In this document: in pieces, positions 41,379 through 49,889 of the stretch
Position numbering within the stretch: position 1 is the stretch's first letter
Layout of the letters: every line of letters begins with the position of its first letter
Assembly (NCBI GenBank): GCA_945889085.1
Contig: CAMDBM010000015.1
Span: 1-59,716 of the forward strand
Source of the DNA: WLJO01 sp945889085
GTDB taxonomy: Bacteria > Actinomycetota > Acidimicrobiia > Acidimicrobiales > Ilumatobacteraceae
Reading direction: 5' to 3'
Length of the DNA: 59,716 nt
The notes under the pieces: model-generated
Told to the model about the DNA's origin: nothing
The model's input: only the letters and a program-made list of their open reading frames with translations
Database searches by the model: none
Position numbers and translations under genes: made by a program

Positions 41379-42674
41379 ATGACCTACGCAGAAGCGCTCG
41401 CGTACCTCGACGCTCACGCCACGTACGAAAAGACCGGTCGCATCGATGCCCCGTCGCTCGACGGGATCACCCGGCTGTGTGCCGTGATGGGCGACCCCCA
41501 GCACTGTGCCCCGGTGATCCACATCACGGGGACGAACGGCAAGGGATCCACCTCGCAAATGATCACCCGGCTCCTGATGGAGCAGGGACTCAAGGTGGGC
41601 ACGTACACGAGCCCCCACCTCGAGCGGATCAATGAACGGCTGATGATCGACGGCGAGGCGATCTCGGACGAGGCATTCGCCGAACAGATTGCTGCGGTCG
41701 CCGATCTCGAGGTGCTCGCCGGCGTACGTCCCGGCTACTTCGAGGCATGCACTGCTGCGGCGTTCCGTCATTTCGCGGACGAAGCCGTCGACGTCATGGT
41801 CATCGAGGTCGGTCTGCTCGGCGCTTGGGACGCCACCAACGTCGTGGATGCGCGTGTTGCTGTCGTGACCAACATCGGTCTGGAACACACGGAGTTCGCG
41901 GGTCCGACGAAGGCTCACGTCGCCGCCGAGAAGGCCGGCATCATCAAGCCCGGTTCCACCGTCGTGATCGGTGAACGGGACCCGGAACTCGTGGAGGTTT
42001 TCCTCGCCCGACCGCACGACGCAGCGTGGTGGAGGGGCGAACACTTCGATGTGGTCGACAACGAACTTGCGCTCGGCGGCCGTGTCGTCGAGATGCGCAC
42101 GCCGAACGGCAGTTACCCGGACGTGTTCGTGCCGCTCCACGGCCGGCACCAGGCCGACAACGCGGTGTTGGCGCTGACAGCGGTCGAGGCCTTCTTCGGC
42201 GCTCCGATCGACGCCGGTGTGGTGAACGAGGGGTTTTCCCGGGTGCTCATGCCCGGCCGTTTCGAGGTAGTCGGGTACCAGCCGCTCGTGATCCTCGACG
42301 GTGCCCACAACCCGGCTGGAGCAGATGTGTGTGCCGACGTGTTCTTCACGGACTTCGACCCGGCGGGCCAGCGCGTGCTCGTGGTGGGGTGCCTGCGGGG
42401 CCGGGAACCGGTGGCGATGCTGGAAGCGCTCCGGGCCGACGAGTTCGACATCGTGATCTGCTGTACGGCACCGTCCCCCCGGGGTCTGCCGGGCGAGGAG
42501 ATCGCTGCGGCGGCCAGGAAGATCGGTTGCAGCGGGGTGCTTGCGTTCGACAGCGTGGAACGGGCGTGTGACCGGGCGCTCGACGAGCGGACAGCCGACG
42601 ATGCGGTATTGGTCACCGGTTCGCTCTACGTGGTGGGTGCCGCCCGTCCGCACTTCCGCAAGGTCATCCCCTAG
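41379..42674 (+). CDS. folC: Folylpolyglutamate synthase / dihydrofolate synthase FolC
   Basis: A 431-residue Mur-ligase-like enzyme. The P-loop is HITGTNGKGSTSQM; GLEHTEFAG and the acceptor-binding TSPHLERINER are characteristic. HGRHQADNA and LDGAHNPAGA are family landmarks. It adds glutamate to folates. The ATG at 41379 (TTG 41376 is an alternative) lies 8 bases after the clpX stop. valS, often located between clpX and folC in actinobacteria, is missing here. Confidence 0.93.
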   Translation: MTYAEALAYLDAHATYEKTGRIDAPSLDGITRLCAVMGDPQHCAPVIHITGTNGKGSTSQMITRLLMEQGLKVGTYTSPHLERINERLMIDGEAISDEAFAEQIAAVADLEVLAGVRPGYFEACTAAAFRHFADEAVDVMVIEVGLLGAWDATNVVDARVAVVTNIGLEHTEFAGPTKAHVAAEKAGIIKPGSTVVIGERDPELVEVFLARPHDAAWWRGEHFDVVDNELALGGRVVEMRTPNGSYPDVFVPLHGRHQADNAVLALTAVEAFFGAPIDAGVVNEGFSRVLMPGRFEVVGYQPLVILDGAHNPAGADVCADVFFTDFDPAGQRVLVVGCLRGREPVAMLEALRADEFDIVICCTAPSPRGLPGEEIAAAARKIGCSGVLAFDSVERACDRALDERTADDAVLVTGSLYVVGAARPHFRKVIP

Positions 42675-42730
42675 GTCGCCCGGGAAACCGAATCCGGAAC
42701 ACCGGGACCTGCCGTAGCCTGTGGATTCCT

Positions 42731-43141
42731 ATGTCAGACCGCACTCTCGTTCTCCTCAAGCCCGACGCTGTCGAGCGTGGCCTCGCCGGCCAGATCATCT
42801 CCCGCTTCGAGGCCAAGGGCCTGAAGGTTGTCGCCATGGACCTGCGCACGCTGGACCAGGCGACGCTTGCCCGGCACTATGAGGAGCACGTGGGTAAGGG
42901 TTTCTATGCGGAACTGGTGACCTTCATGTCACGCGGCCCGGTGGTAGCAATGGCGCTAGAGGGCCCGGACAACACTTGGGAGGTGGTCCGTTCCATGATG
43001 GGCGCCACCAACCCGCTGAAGGCGGCCCCCGGAACGATCCGCGGCGATCTCAGCGTGCTGTTTACCGAGAATCTCGTGCACGGCAGCGACAGCCTTGACT
43101 CCGCCACCCGAGAACTCGGCATTTTCTTCCCCAATCTGTAA
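42731..43141 (+). CDS. ndk: Nucleoside diphosphate kinase
   Basis: A 136-residue enzyme transferring phosphate between nucleoside triphosphates and diphosphates through a phospho-His. The active-site His is in ENLVHGSDSLDSA, and KPDAVERGLAGQIISRFE is the N-terminal family motif. Length and organisation match standard Ndk. GTAGCCTG at 42713-42720 looks like an actinobacterial -10, suggesting an own promoter. Confidence 0.96.
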   Translation: MSDRTLVLLKPDAVERGLAGQIISRFEAKGLKVVAMDLRTLDQATLARHYEEHVGKGFYAELVTFMSRGPVVAMALEGPDNTWEVVRSMMGATNPLKAAPGTIRGDLSVLFTENLVHGSDSLDSATRELGIFFPNL

Positions 43142-43272
43142 CAATCCCGGCACTCGGCTAGGCTGAGCAGTACTTTCCGCAGGCTCCTTCGGGGTCTCTT
43201 GTCGCCGCTCGGCGTGCTGTCGAGCGGATCATCACGGACCAAGACCAGTAGGGATCAGGGAAGGAGGGGCAG

Positions 43273-44307
43273 ATGGCACGCAATAATCCGTTAGGACTCG
43301 GTCGGGATATCGCCATTGACCTCGGCACCGCGAACACCCTGATCTACGTGCGGGGTCTCGGCGTGGTGCTCAACGAGCCCTCCGTGGTCGCCATCGATGT
43401 CAACGACGGCCGTCCCGTCGCTGTCGGCATCGAGGCCAAGCGAATGATGGGGCGCACCCCCGGCCACATCCGGGCGGTTCGCCCGATGAAGGACGGCGTG
43501 ATCGCCGACTTCGAGGTGTGCGAAAAGATGCTCCGCTACTTCATCCAGAAGGTGCACCCCAGTCGTTGGAGTAAGCCCAGAATGGTGGTGTGCGTGCCGT
43601 CGGGCATCACTGGCGTCGAGCAGCGAGCAGTGCAGGACGCGGCGGAGTTTGCCGGCGCCCGCAAGCCGGTTTTCATCATCGAGGAGCCCATGGCTGCCGC
43701 GATCGGTGCAGATCTCCCGGTGCACGAGCCGAGCGGCAACATGATCGTCGATATCGGTGGCGGGACCACCGAGGTGGCCGTGATCTCGCTCGGGGGCATC
43801 GTGAGCAGCCTGTCCGTCCGGGTCGCCGGCGACGAACTGGATGAAGCAGTGGCGAACTTCATCCGTAAGGAGTTTTCCCTTGCCATCGGGGACCGTACCG
43901 CCGAGGAGATCAAGGTCCAGATGGGCTCGGCGTGGCCGTTGGCAGAGGAGTTCGGCGCCGAGGTCCGCGGTCGCGACCTCATTACCGGCCTGCCCCGCTC
44001 GGTGGAACTGACCACGGAAATCATCCGCGCGGCCATCGCGGACCCGGTTGCTGCCATTGTTGATGCTGTGAAGACGACTTTGGACAGGACGCCGCCGGAA
44101 CTTGCCGCGGACATCATGCACAGCGGGATCACGGTCACCGGTGGCGGAGCGCTCCTCATGGGTCTCGACCGCCGTCTCGCCAGCGAGACAGGCATGCCCA
44201 TCAACATCGCGCGGGATCCGTTGTACTCGGTCGTGCTCGGTTCCGGCCGGGCCCTCGAGAACATCGACGCACTGCGCGGCGTGCTCGCCGTCGGCGGCAA
44301 TGAGTGA
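43273..44307 (+). CDS. mreB: Rod shape-determining actin homologue MreB
   Basis: A 344-residue cytoskeletal ATPase. Phosphate 1 motif is IAIDLGTANTLIYV-like (DIAIDLGTANTLIYVRG region), phosphate 2 is VDIGGGTTEVAVISLGG and the adenosine motif is GGGALLMGLDRRL. It polymerises under the membrane to guide the elongasome. A GGAAGGAGGGG ribosome site precedes the ATG at 43273. It is first of mreBCD-mrdA-rodA, indicating rod-shaped growth by lateral wall insertion, unlike polar-growing mycobacteria. Confidence 0.96.
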   Translation: MARNNPLGLGRDIAIDLGTANTLIYVRGLGVVLNEPSVVAIDVNDGRPVAVGIEAKRMMGRTPGHIRAVRPMKDGVIADFEVCEKMLRYFIQKVHPSRWSKPRMVVCVPSGITGVEQRAVQDAAEFAGARKPVFIIEEPMAAAIGADLPVHEPSGNMIVDIGGGTTEVAVISLGGIVSSLSVRVAGDELDEAVANFIRKEFSLAIGDRTAEEIKVQMGSAWPLAEEFGAEVRGRDLITGLPRSVELTTEIIRAAIADPVAAIVDAVKTTLDRTPPELAADIMHSGITVTGGGALLMGLDRRLASETGMPINIARDPLYSVVLGSGRALENIDALRGVLAVGGNE

Positions 44308-44340
44308 TCCCAGCAGGGCCACAGCGATGGACGGGCTCGC

Positions 44341-45396
44341 ATGAATCGGTTCACTCGACGCAGGGTGATCGTGCTGCTCGTCCTGACGAGCGTGCTGCTC
44401 ATCACGTTCAACAACACCAGTACCGGCCTGATCGGTAACACCCGAACCGCCTTCGGGTATGTCTTTCGGCCCTTCAAGGGTGCGACCAGGGTGGTCACCC
44501 GCCCGGTCCGGAACGCATGGCGCGGCGTCACGAACTACGGCGAGCTCGAGCGCGACAACCTCAACCTGCGAGATCAGCTCGCGCGCCAGGTGGGCAATGC
44601 CGCAGCTGCGGAGGCGTTCGTGCAGGAACACAACGAGCTCCTGAAGCTCCAGCAGCTTCCGATCAGCCCGAGCATCTCCACCGTGATCGCCCAGGTGATC
44701 GGCACGACCCCACGCGGCGACCAGCAGACCGTCGAGATCAACCAGGGCACCCGCCGTGGCGTGCGCGTGGGCATGCCGGTAGTGAACGGCTCCGGTCTCG
44801 TCGGCAGGGTGACCGAGGTGTTCCCGGACGGCGCAATCGTACGGCTCATCACCGATCCCCAGTTCGTCCTGTCGGTGCGTGTCACGTGCGCCTCCGCGAT
44901 ACCCGGCATCATCGGCCCGGCAACCACTACCACCTCCACAACGACGACGATCGCACCACCCGTCATCACCGACCCGGTAGCCGGGGCCACCGGGGCCGAT
45001 GGCACACCGAGCCCGGGCACGACGTCCACAACGTCCACGGTGTACAACGCGTTCGCCCCTGGGTCGACCGTGCCGATCGCAGGTTCCGGCGGAACGGCAA
45101 CCCGGTGCGATCGTGAGACCGGCAGCATCCGCGGTCGCGGTCGGAGCGAACTCCCCCTCATCGGTCTGCTCAACGACGACGCGATCAGCCGAGCGATCCT
45201 CGTCGGCGACCAGGTCGTCACTTCGGGCGGCACGGACAGCCTGGCACCGCCCAACCTCCCGGTCGGCCGCGTCGGACGCGTGGTCCTCCGGCGGGGTGAC
45301 AGCCCAATCGTCGAGGTTAAGTTGAACGCGGATCTGGCGCACCTGAACTTTGTCGAGGTGCTGCTGTACCTTCCGGTCTCCGAAGTCGGTGGTTGA
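44341..45396 (+). CDS. mreC: Elongasome scaffold MreC with an inserted Thr-rich loop
   Basis: A 351-residue single-pass membrane protein. Transmembrane helix residues 9-24, coiled coil about 66-105, then the beta-barrel core (VIGTTPRGDQQTVEINQG, GLVGRVTEVFPDGAIVRLITD). At residues about 192-258 a Thr/Pro/Gly-rich stretch (ATTTTSTTTTIAPPV and similar) splits the barrel before LIGLLNDDAISRAILVGDQVVTSG. Most MreC proteins lack such an insert. It starts 33 bases after mreB. Confidence 0.9.
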   Translation: MNRFTRRRVIVLLVLTSVLLITFNNTSTGLIGNTRTAFGYVFRPFKGATRVVTRPVRNAWRGVTNYGELERDNLNLRDQLARQVGNAAAAEAFVQEHNELLKLQQLPISPSISTVIAQVIGTTPRGDQQTVEINQGTRRGVRVGMPVVNGSGLVGRVTEVFPDGAIVRLITDPQFVLSVRVTCASAIPGIIGPATTTTSTTTTIAPPVITDPVAGATGADGTPSPGTTSTTSTVYNAFAPGSTVPIAGSGGTATRCDRETGSIRGRGRSELPLIGLLNDDAISRAILVGDQVVTSGGTDSLAPPNLPVGRVGRVVLRRGDSPIVEVKLNADLAHLNFVEVLLYLPVSEVGG

Positions 45397-45908
45397 CCGT
45401 GCTGTACATGCTCCGGCGCCCCTGGTTTCGGCTCGGGGCGGTCGCCCTCGTGCTTCTCGCCATCCAGACCACGCTGTTCGCCGACATGAAGCCGTTTGGT
45501 GAGATGGTTGACCTCATGGTCCTCGCCTCGGTCGCAACCGGGGTAGTCGGCGGTTCGCAGTTCGGCGCGCTCGCCGGGTTCATCTTTGGCGTCGCGTTCG
45601 ATCTGGTACTCGTGACGCCTTTCGGGATGTCCCCGCTCGTCTACGGATTGGTGGGCTTCCTCGCCGGGTACACCCAGAGCCTGACGTTCCAGCCGACGTG
45701 GTACCTGCATTCGGCTTTCGTCGCCGCCGGTAGCGGTGTGGCCGTGTTCGGGCTCGCGATCGTCCAGCAGATCATCGGACCCCGCGCGCCGCTCGGCTCC
45801 GAACTTATACAGACTGCCATGGTGGTCGGTATCGCAAACGGGTTGATCGCGCCGCTCGCGCTGCCGGTGCAACGATGGTGTCTCGGCATCAAGCGCGTGA
45901 TCGCATGA
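45393..45908 (+). CDS. mreD: Rod shape-determining membrane protein MreD
   Basis: A 171-residue inner-membrane protein with about five hydrophobic segments; AVALVLLAIQTTLFADMKPFGEMVDLMVL matches the typical MreD start, and FGMSPLVYGLVGFLAGY the middle. The TTG at 45393 overlaps the mreC stop by 4 bases; GTG 45399 or ATG 45408 are alternatives. It links MreC to the wall synthases. Confidence 0.85.
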   Translation: MTVLYMLRRPWFRLGAVALVLLAIQTTLFADMKPFGEMVDLMVLASVATGVVGGSQFGALAGFIFGVAFDLVLVTPFGMSPLVYGLVGFLAGYTQSLTFQPTWYLHSAFVAAGSGVAVFGLAIVQQIIGPRAPLGSELIQTAMVVGIANGLIAPLALPVQRWCLGIKRVIA

Positions 45909-45941
45909 GGTTGTCTGCGTCTCGCCCGGAAGGAGGTGCCC

Positions 45942-48152
45942 GTGGCCAGTGATCGTCGCAACACCCGTTTGGCCGCACTCGGCATCGTGGCGGCCCTGCT
46001 CTTCGGGGGCATCGGCATCCGGGTGTGGTTCCTGCAGGTCATCGATGCCTCCACACTGCGTCAGCGCGTGGAGTTCTCGGCCCGCCGCACGATCACGATC
46101 CTGCCCCGAAGGGGCCGGATCTTCGACATCAAGGGACGGATCCTCGCCGACAACTCGCGGGTACTCTCGGTCACCATCGATCGATCGGTCATGCCGCCGC
46201 TGTGTTCGGACACCGCGCCGAAATCCCGCGAGCGTCGGTATACGAAGTTCTGGAACCTGCTGTCGGGCCCCCTCAACGTGCCGCCCGACGACCTCGAGGC
46301 GCGCTTCTGCAGCAACCGGTACGTGCCGCAGGAACCTGTGCCGCTGAAGGACGGGGTCACCGAGGACCAGGCGTTGTACCTACTCGAACGGCGTGAGCAG
46401 TATCCGGGTATCGACGTCGTGGAAACGTGGCGGCGCCGGTACCCGTACGCGCCGATTGCGAGCCACGTGATCGGGTACATGGGTTCGATCCCTGCGGACA
46501 ATAAGTCCACCAAGAAGGTCAACGAGACCGACGTCTACAAGGACAAGGGCTACATCCTCTCGGAGCGAGTCGGGGTTGCCGGCGTCGAACGGACCTACGA
46601 GGACGTTCTGCACGGCACCGCCGGAAAGCGCGTGTACGAGGTGGACGCAAACGGCCGGGTGCTCCGCACGGTCGAGGAGGTACCGGCCACCAACGGCCAG
46701 GACAGTCAGCTGTCCATCGACATGTCGATCCAGCAGTACGCCGAGCAGACGCTCGAGACAGAGTTGCGCTTCAGGAAGACCGTAAATGCGGTGCAGAGCA
46801 AGAGCGAACTCGAGAAGTACGGCCGGAAAAAGTACGTGGCCACTGCGGGATCGGTGGTGGTGCAGAACTATCTGACGGGTGCAGTCGTAGCGATGGCGTC
46901 GTACCCCACCTTCGACAACCGGTGGCTCGACGGAAGTCTCCCGCCCGGGAAGTTTTCCCAACTGTTCCCTGCCAACGTCCCCCCGGACCAGGCAGCGCTG
47001 ACCAACCGTGCGATCCAGGGTGGGTACAACGTGGGCTCGTCGTTCAAGCCCTTCACCGCGTACTCCGCGCTGCAGGCCGGTCTCCTCCCCGGCGGCGCGA
47101 ACTTCAAGTACCTCGATGTGGGCACGTACAAAATCATCGCCTGCCAGCGCGACAAGTCACGGGAGCTCAGCCAGAAGTGCAACTTCCGAAACGCGTGGAG
47201 CCCGTCGCTCGGGCGACCGACGCCGTACGGGCTGATCAGTGTTACCGAGGCGCTCACTGTCTCTTCGGACACGTTCTTCTACCAGATCGGCGATGCGTTC
47301 CTGGAGCTCACGGGTGGTCAACCGATCTTCCAGAACGAGTTGCGCCAGTTCGGTTTCGGCCAGAAGACGGGCATCGACCTGCCGTTCGAACGCTCCGGCA
47401 TCCTGCCCGACAAGCAGGTGATGGCTGCGCTCCGCAAGAAGAAGGTCATCCTCCCGGACGAGACCTTCACGTCGGGCCAGAGCATCCTGCTGGCGGTGGG
47501 GCAGGGAATCCTCGCGGTTTCGCCGATGCAGCTGGTGAATGCCTATTCGGCCTTCGCCAATGGCGGCAGCCGGATGCAGCCGAGTGTGCTGGCTGCCATC
47601 TTCGCGCCGGGCACACCGGACTCGGCGATCACCGGATATGCCGATCTCACCCAGGCCCAGGTGGTCTTCACGCGTGACCCGAAGGTGATCCAGACCCTCG
47701 ACATGCGCCCGGAATTGCGCGATCCGATTATGCAGGGGCTGCAGAACGTCGTGCGCAAGGTCGGGATCAACGGCCACATGTCCACGGGTGGCCGCGTCTT
47801 CCAGAAGTTCCCGATGAATCTGCTCCCGCTGGCGGGCAAGACCGGCACCGCCCAGGGTGCCGGTAACCGTTCGGAGAACGACTCGTCGGTGTTCGTAGGG
47901 TTCAGCACCGATCCAAACGTGCCGTATACCGTCGGCGCGTATCTTGAGCGAGCGGGGTACGGCGCCCAGGCAGCGGCCCCGGTGGTGAAGTGCATGTTCT
48001 ACGCCCTCGGCGGCTTCACCAAGTTGGACCCCGTTCGACAGGCCGATCCCCTCGACCTCACAGCAACCGTCGCTGCGCCATTGCGCCAGATGCCCAGTCA
48101 GGCATGTCTCGACAATTACTCGGTCATCGTGAGCCGGGCGGACCGGGGCTGA
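45942..48152 (+). CDS. mrdA: Penicillin-binding protein 2 (elongation transpeptidase)
   Basis: A 736-residue class B PBP. One N-terminal transmembrane helix, pedestal domain with RRGRIFDIKGRILADN, then the transpeptidase with active-site Ser366 in SSFKPF, SSD in TVSSDTFFYQI and K633-T-G in GKTGTAQ. It cross-links lateral wall peptidoglycan with RodA. The start is GTG at 45942, 5 bases after AGGAGG; the earlier GTG at 45936 overlaps that ribosome site. Immediately followed by rodA after one base. Confidence 0.93.
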   Translation: MASDRRNTRLAALGIVAALLFGGIGIRVWFLQVIDASTLRQRVEFSARRTITILPRRGRIFDIKGRILADNSRVLSVTIDRSVMPPLCSDTAPKSRERRYTKFWNLLSGPLNVPPDDLEARFCSNRYVPQEPVPLKDGVTEDQALYLLERREQYPGIDVVETWRRRYPYAPIASHVIGYMGSIPADNKSTKKVNETDVYKDKGYILSERVGVAGVERTYEDVLHGTAGKRVYEVDANGRVLRTVEEVPATNGQDSQLSIDMSIQQYAEQTLETELRFRKTVNAVQSKSELEKYGRKKYVATAGSVVVQNYLTGAVVAMASYPTFDNRWLDGSLPPGKFSQLFPANVPPDQAALTNRAIQGGYNVGSSFKPFTAYSALQAGLLPGGANFKYLDVGTYKIIACQRDKSRELSQKCNFRNAWSPSLGRPTPYGLISVTEALTVSSDTFFYQIGDAFLELTGGQPIFQNELRQFGFGQKTGIDLPFERSGILPDKQVMAALRKKKVILPDETFTSGQSILLAVGQGILAVSPMQLVNAYSAFANGGSRMQPSVLAAIFAPGTPDSAITGYADLTQAQVVFTRDPKVIQTLDMRPELRDPIMQGLQNVVRKVGINGHMSTGGRVFQKFPMNLLPLAGKTGTAQGAGNRSENDSSVFVGFSTDPNVPYTVGAYLERAGYGAQAAAPVVKCMFYALGGFTKLDPVRQADPLDLTATVAAPLRQMPSQACLDNYSVIVSRADRG

Positions 48153-48153
48153 C

Positions 48154-49332
48154 GTGGCGTTCGTCCAACGCCTGACGCAACGCACCCCGGGCTTTGCCGG
48201 CCTTCGCGTGTCGCCCGGCGACCCCCGCCGGAACATCGACTGGGTACTCATCGGCGGAATGCTCGGCATCATCGGTATCGGGCTGCCGATCATTTACTCG
48301 ACCACGTACAAGTTTCTGCCGAGTCGTGCCAATCCCCTCGACCCGTTCCTGTACACACAGCGCCAGGTGATCTTCCTCATCATCGGTGCACTCGCCATGG
48401 CCTTCGTCATGGCGCTCGAGTATCAGTGGTGGAAGGAGCGGGCCCGCTTCCTGTACGGAGCGACGATCTTCGGCCTGCTGCTCGTGCTCGGTCTCGGGCG
48501 GACGACGGGCGGGGCAACCTCGGCGTTTGACCTCGGCCCGATCTCCATCCAGCCGTCCGAGTTCGGCAAGTTCTCGACGATGCTCTTCCTCGCCGTGTAC
48601 CTCTCGGAGGACAGGTCGAGCAGTGTGTCGTACTCGAAGTTCGTCGGCGGCCTCATGCTCGTTGCGGCTCCGATGGGCCTCGTGGTGGTCGAGCCGGATC
48701 TCGGGTCCGCCTCCGTGTACGTCGCGCTCGCGATGGGCGTGATGCTCGTTGCCGGAGCCCGCGTGCGTCACATCCTGATGATCTCCGCGATGGCCGTGGT
48801 GACGGTGGTCGCCGCCGTCTTTGCCGGGCTCGTCAAGGGCTACCAGCTCAGTCGCCTGACCGGCTTCGTGAACCAGAGTTCCTCCGACAAGAACATCCAG
48901 GACCTCATCCAGCAGGTGAAGCAGGCCAAGCGGGCCTTCGGCAACGGTGGCCTGCTCGGCAAGGGCTGGCTCGACGGCCCGCTGACGAACAACCGATCGA
49001 TCCCGGTTCAGTGGGCGGACTTCCCGTCGACCGCACTGGCCGAACAGTTCGGCATGCTCGGCGTTGCGCTCCTGCTCGGACTCTACGCACTCGTCCTGGT
49101 GAGGATCTGGCGGGTGGCGCACCTCTCCAAGGACATGCTCGGCACCTACATCTGTGCGGGCGTGTTCAGCATGCTGCTCTGGCACGTGTTTGAGAACATC
49201 GGGATGAGCCTCGGGATCATGCCGGTTACCGGCATCCCGCTGCCGCTCATCTCGTACGGCGGCTCGTCTGCCGTGTCGTTCATGATGATGTTCGGGCTCG
49301 TAGAGAACGTGCACATGAGGCGCTTCCGATGA
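48154..49332 (+). CDS. rodA: Peptidoglycan glycosyltransferase RodA (SEDS family)
   Basis: A 392-residue protein with about ten transmembrane helices. SEDS landmarks: IQPSEFGKFSTMLFLA, LVVVEPDLGSASVYVALAMG, with the catalytic Asp in VEPDLG, and the closing GIPLPLISYGGSSAVSFMMMFGLVEN. It polymerises lipid II with PBP2. The start is GTG at 48154. Last gene of the elongation cluster. Confidence 0.94.
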   Translation: MAFVQRLTQRTPGFAGLRVSPGDPRRNIDWVLIGGMLGIIGIGLPIIYSTTYKFLPSRANPLDPFLYTQRQVIFLIIGALAMAFVMALEYQWWKERARFLYGATIFGLLLVLGLGRTTGGATSAFDLGPISIQPSEFGKFSTMLFLAVYLSEDRSSSVSYSKFVGGLMLVAAPMGLVVVEPDLGSASVYVALAMGVMLVAGARVRHILMISAMAVVTVVAAVFAGLVKGYQLSRLTGFVNQSSSDKNIQDLIQQVKQAKRAFGNGGLLGKGWLDGPLTNNRSIPVQWADFPSTALAEQFGMLGVALLLGLYALVLVRIWRVAHLSKDMLGTYICAGVFSMLLWHVFENIGMSLGIMPVTGIPLPLISYGGSSAVSFMMMFGLVENVHMRRFR

Positions 49333-49435
49333 CCGCCAACACCCCGGACAGCGGCCCGCAAGGCCCCTGATCAGGCCCAACGCCGTCCAGATGGTCCCCC
49401 GAGTTCGTCCTGCCCGACGGTAACCTCCACTTGCC

Positions 49436-49874
49436 ATGAGGTCGCCACAGTCGGCATCCGTGTGGTCTCGGCTAGAACCACTCCTCGGAAAGGTGCAGAA
49501 GCCGGCCCGTTACATCGGGTGTGAGGATGGCGCCGTCGCCCCTGTCCAGTCGGACAGCAAGGTGTCGTGGCTGCTCACCTACCCCGAGATGTACGGAGTC
49601 GGACTGCCCAATCAGGGGCTACAGATCTTGTACGAGATCCTGAACGAACGCGACGTCTCCGTCGCGGAGCGGTCGTACGCGCCCTATCGGCGTCGGACGG
49701 GGTCTGCGTCCGGTGGAGTTGGTGGGGGCGCTGTTCCCGCAAGCCGGGTACATCGCCGACACCGTGCGCAGCGTGCTGCGTACGGAGCAATGGGTCGAAC
49801 GGGACGGCGCGCGTCGGGAGTTACTCCCGGTGCCAGCGGCCGTCCTTGCGCCAACCGAATTGGTGGGCGCATGA
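49436..49874 (+). pseudogene. Out-of-frame fusion of two gene ends: radical-SAM (TIGR03960-type) N-terminus and DUF2344-type C-terminus
   Basis: The frame from ATG 49436 gives about 85 residues of clear radical-SAM partner sequence (VQKPARYIGCEDGAVAP, SWLLTYPEMYGVGLPNQGLQILYEIL, AERSYAPY) and then turns into composition-biased non-protein. A frame one base off continues with RGLRPVELVGALFPQAGY, VRSVLRTEQWVERDG and ends at TGA 49872-49874, resembling the C-terminus of the DUF2344 (TIGR03936) protein. In relatives these two genes lie between rodA and rne. Here about 2.5 kb appears lost, joining them near 49680-49710. No radical SAM CxxxCxxC remains. Confidence 0.6.
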
Positions 49875-49889
49875 GAAGGGACGAAGTGC

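Noticed and set aside
43291..45342. A 683-codon minus-strand frame across mreB and mreC
   Set aside because: The sense strand encodes unmistakable MreB and MreC; the antisense product has no recognisable motif.
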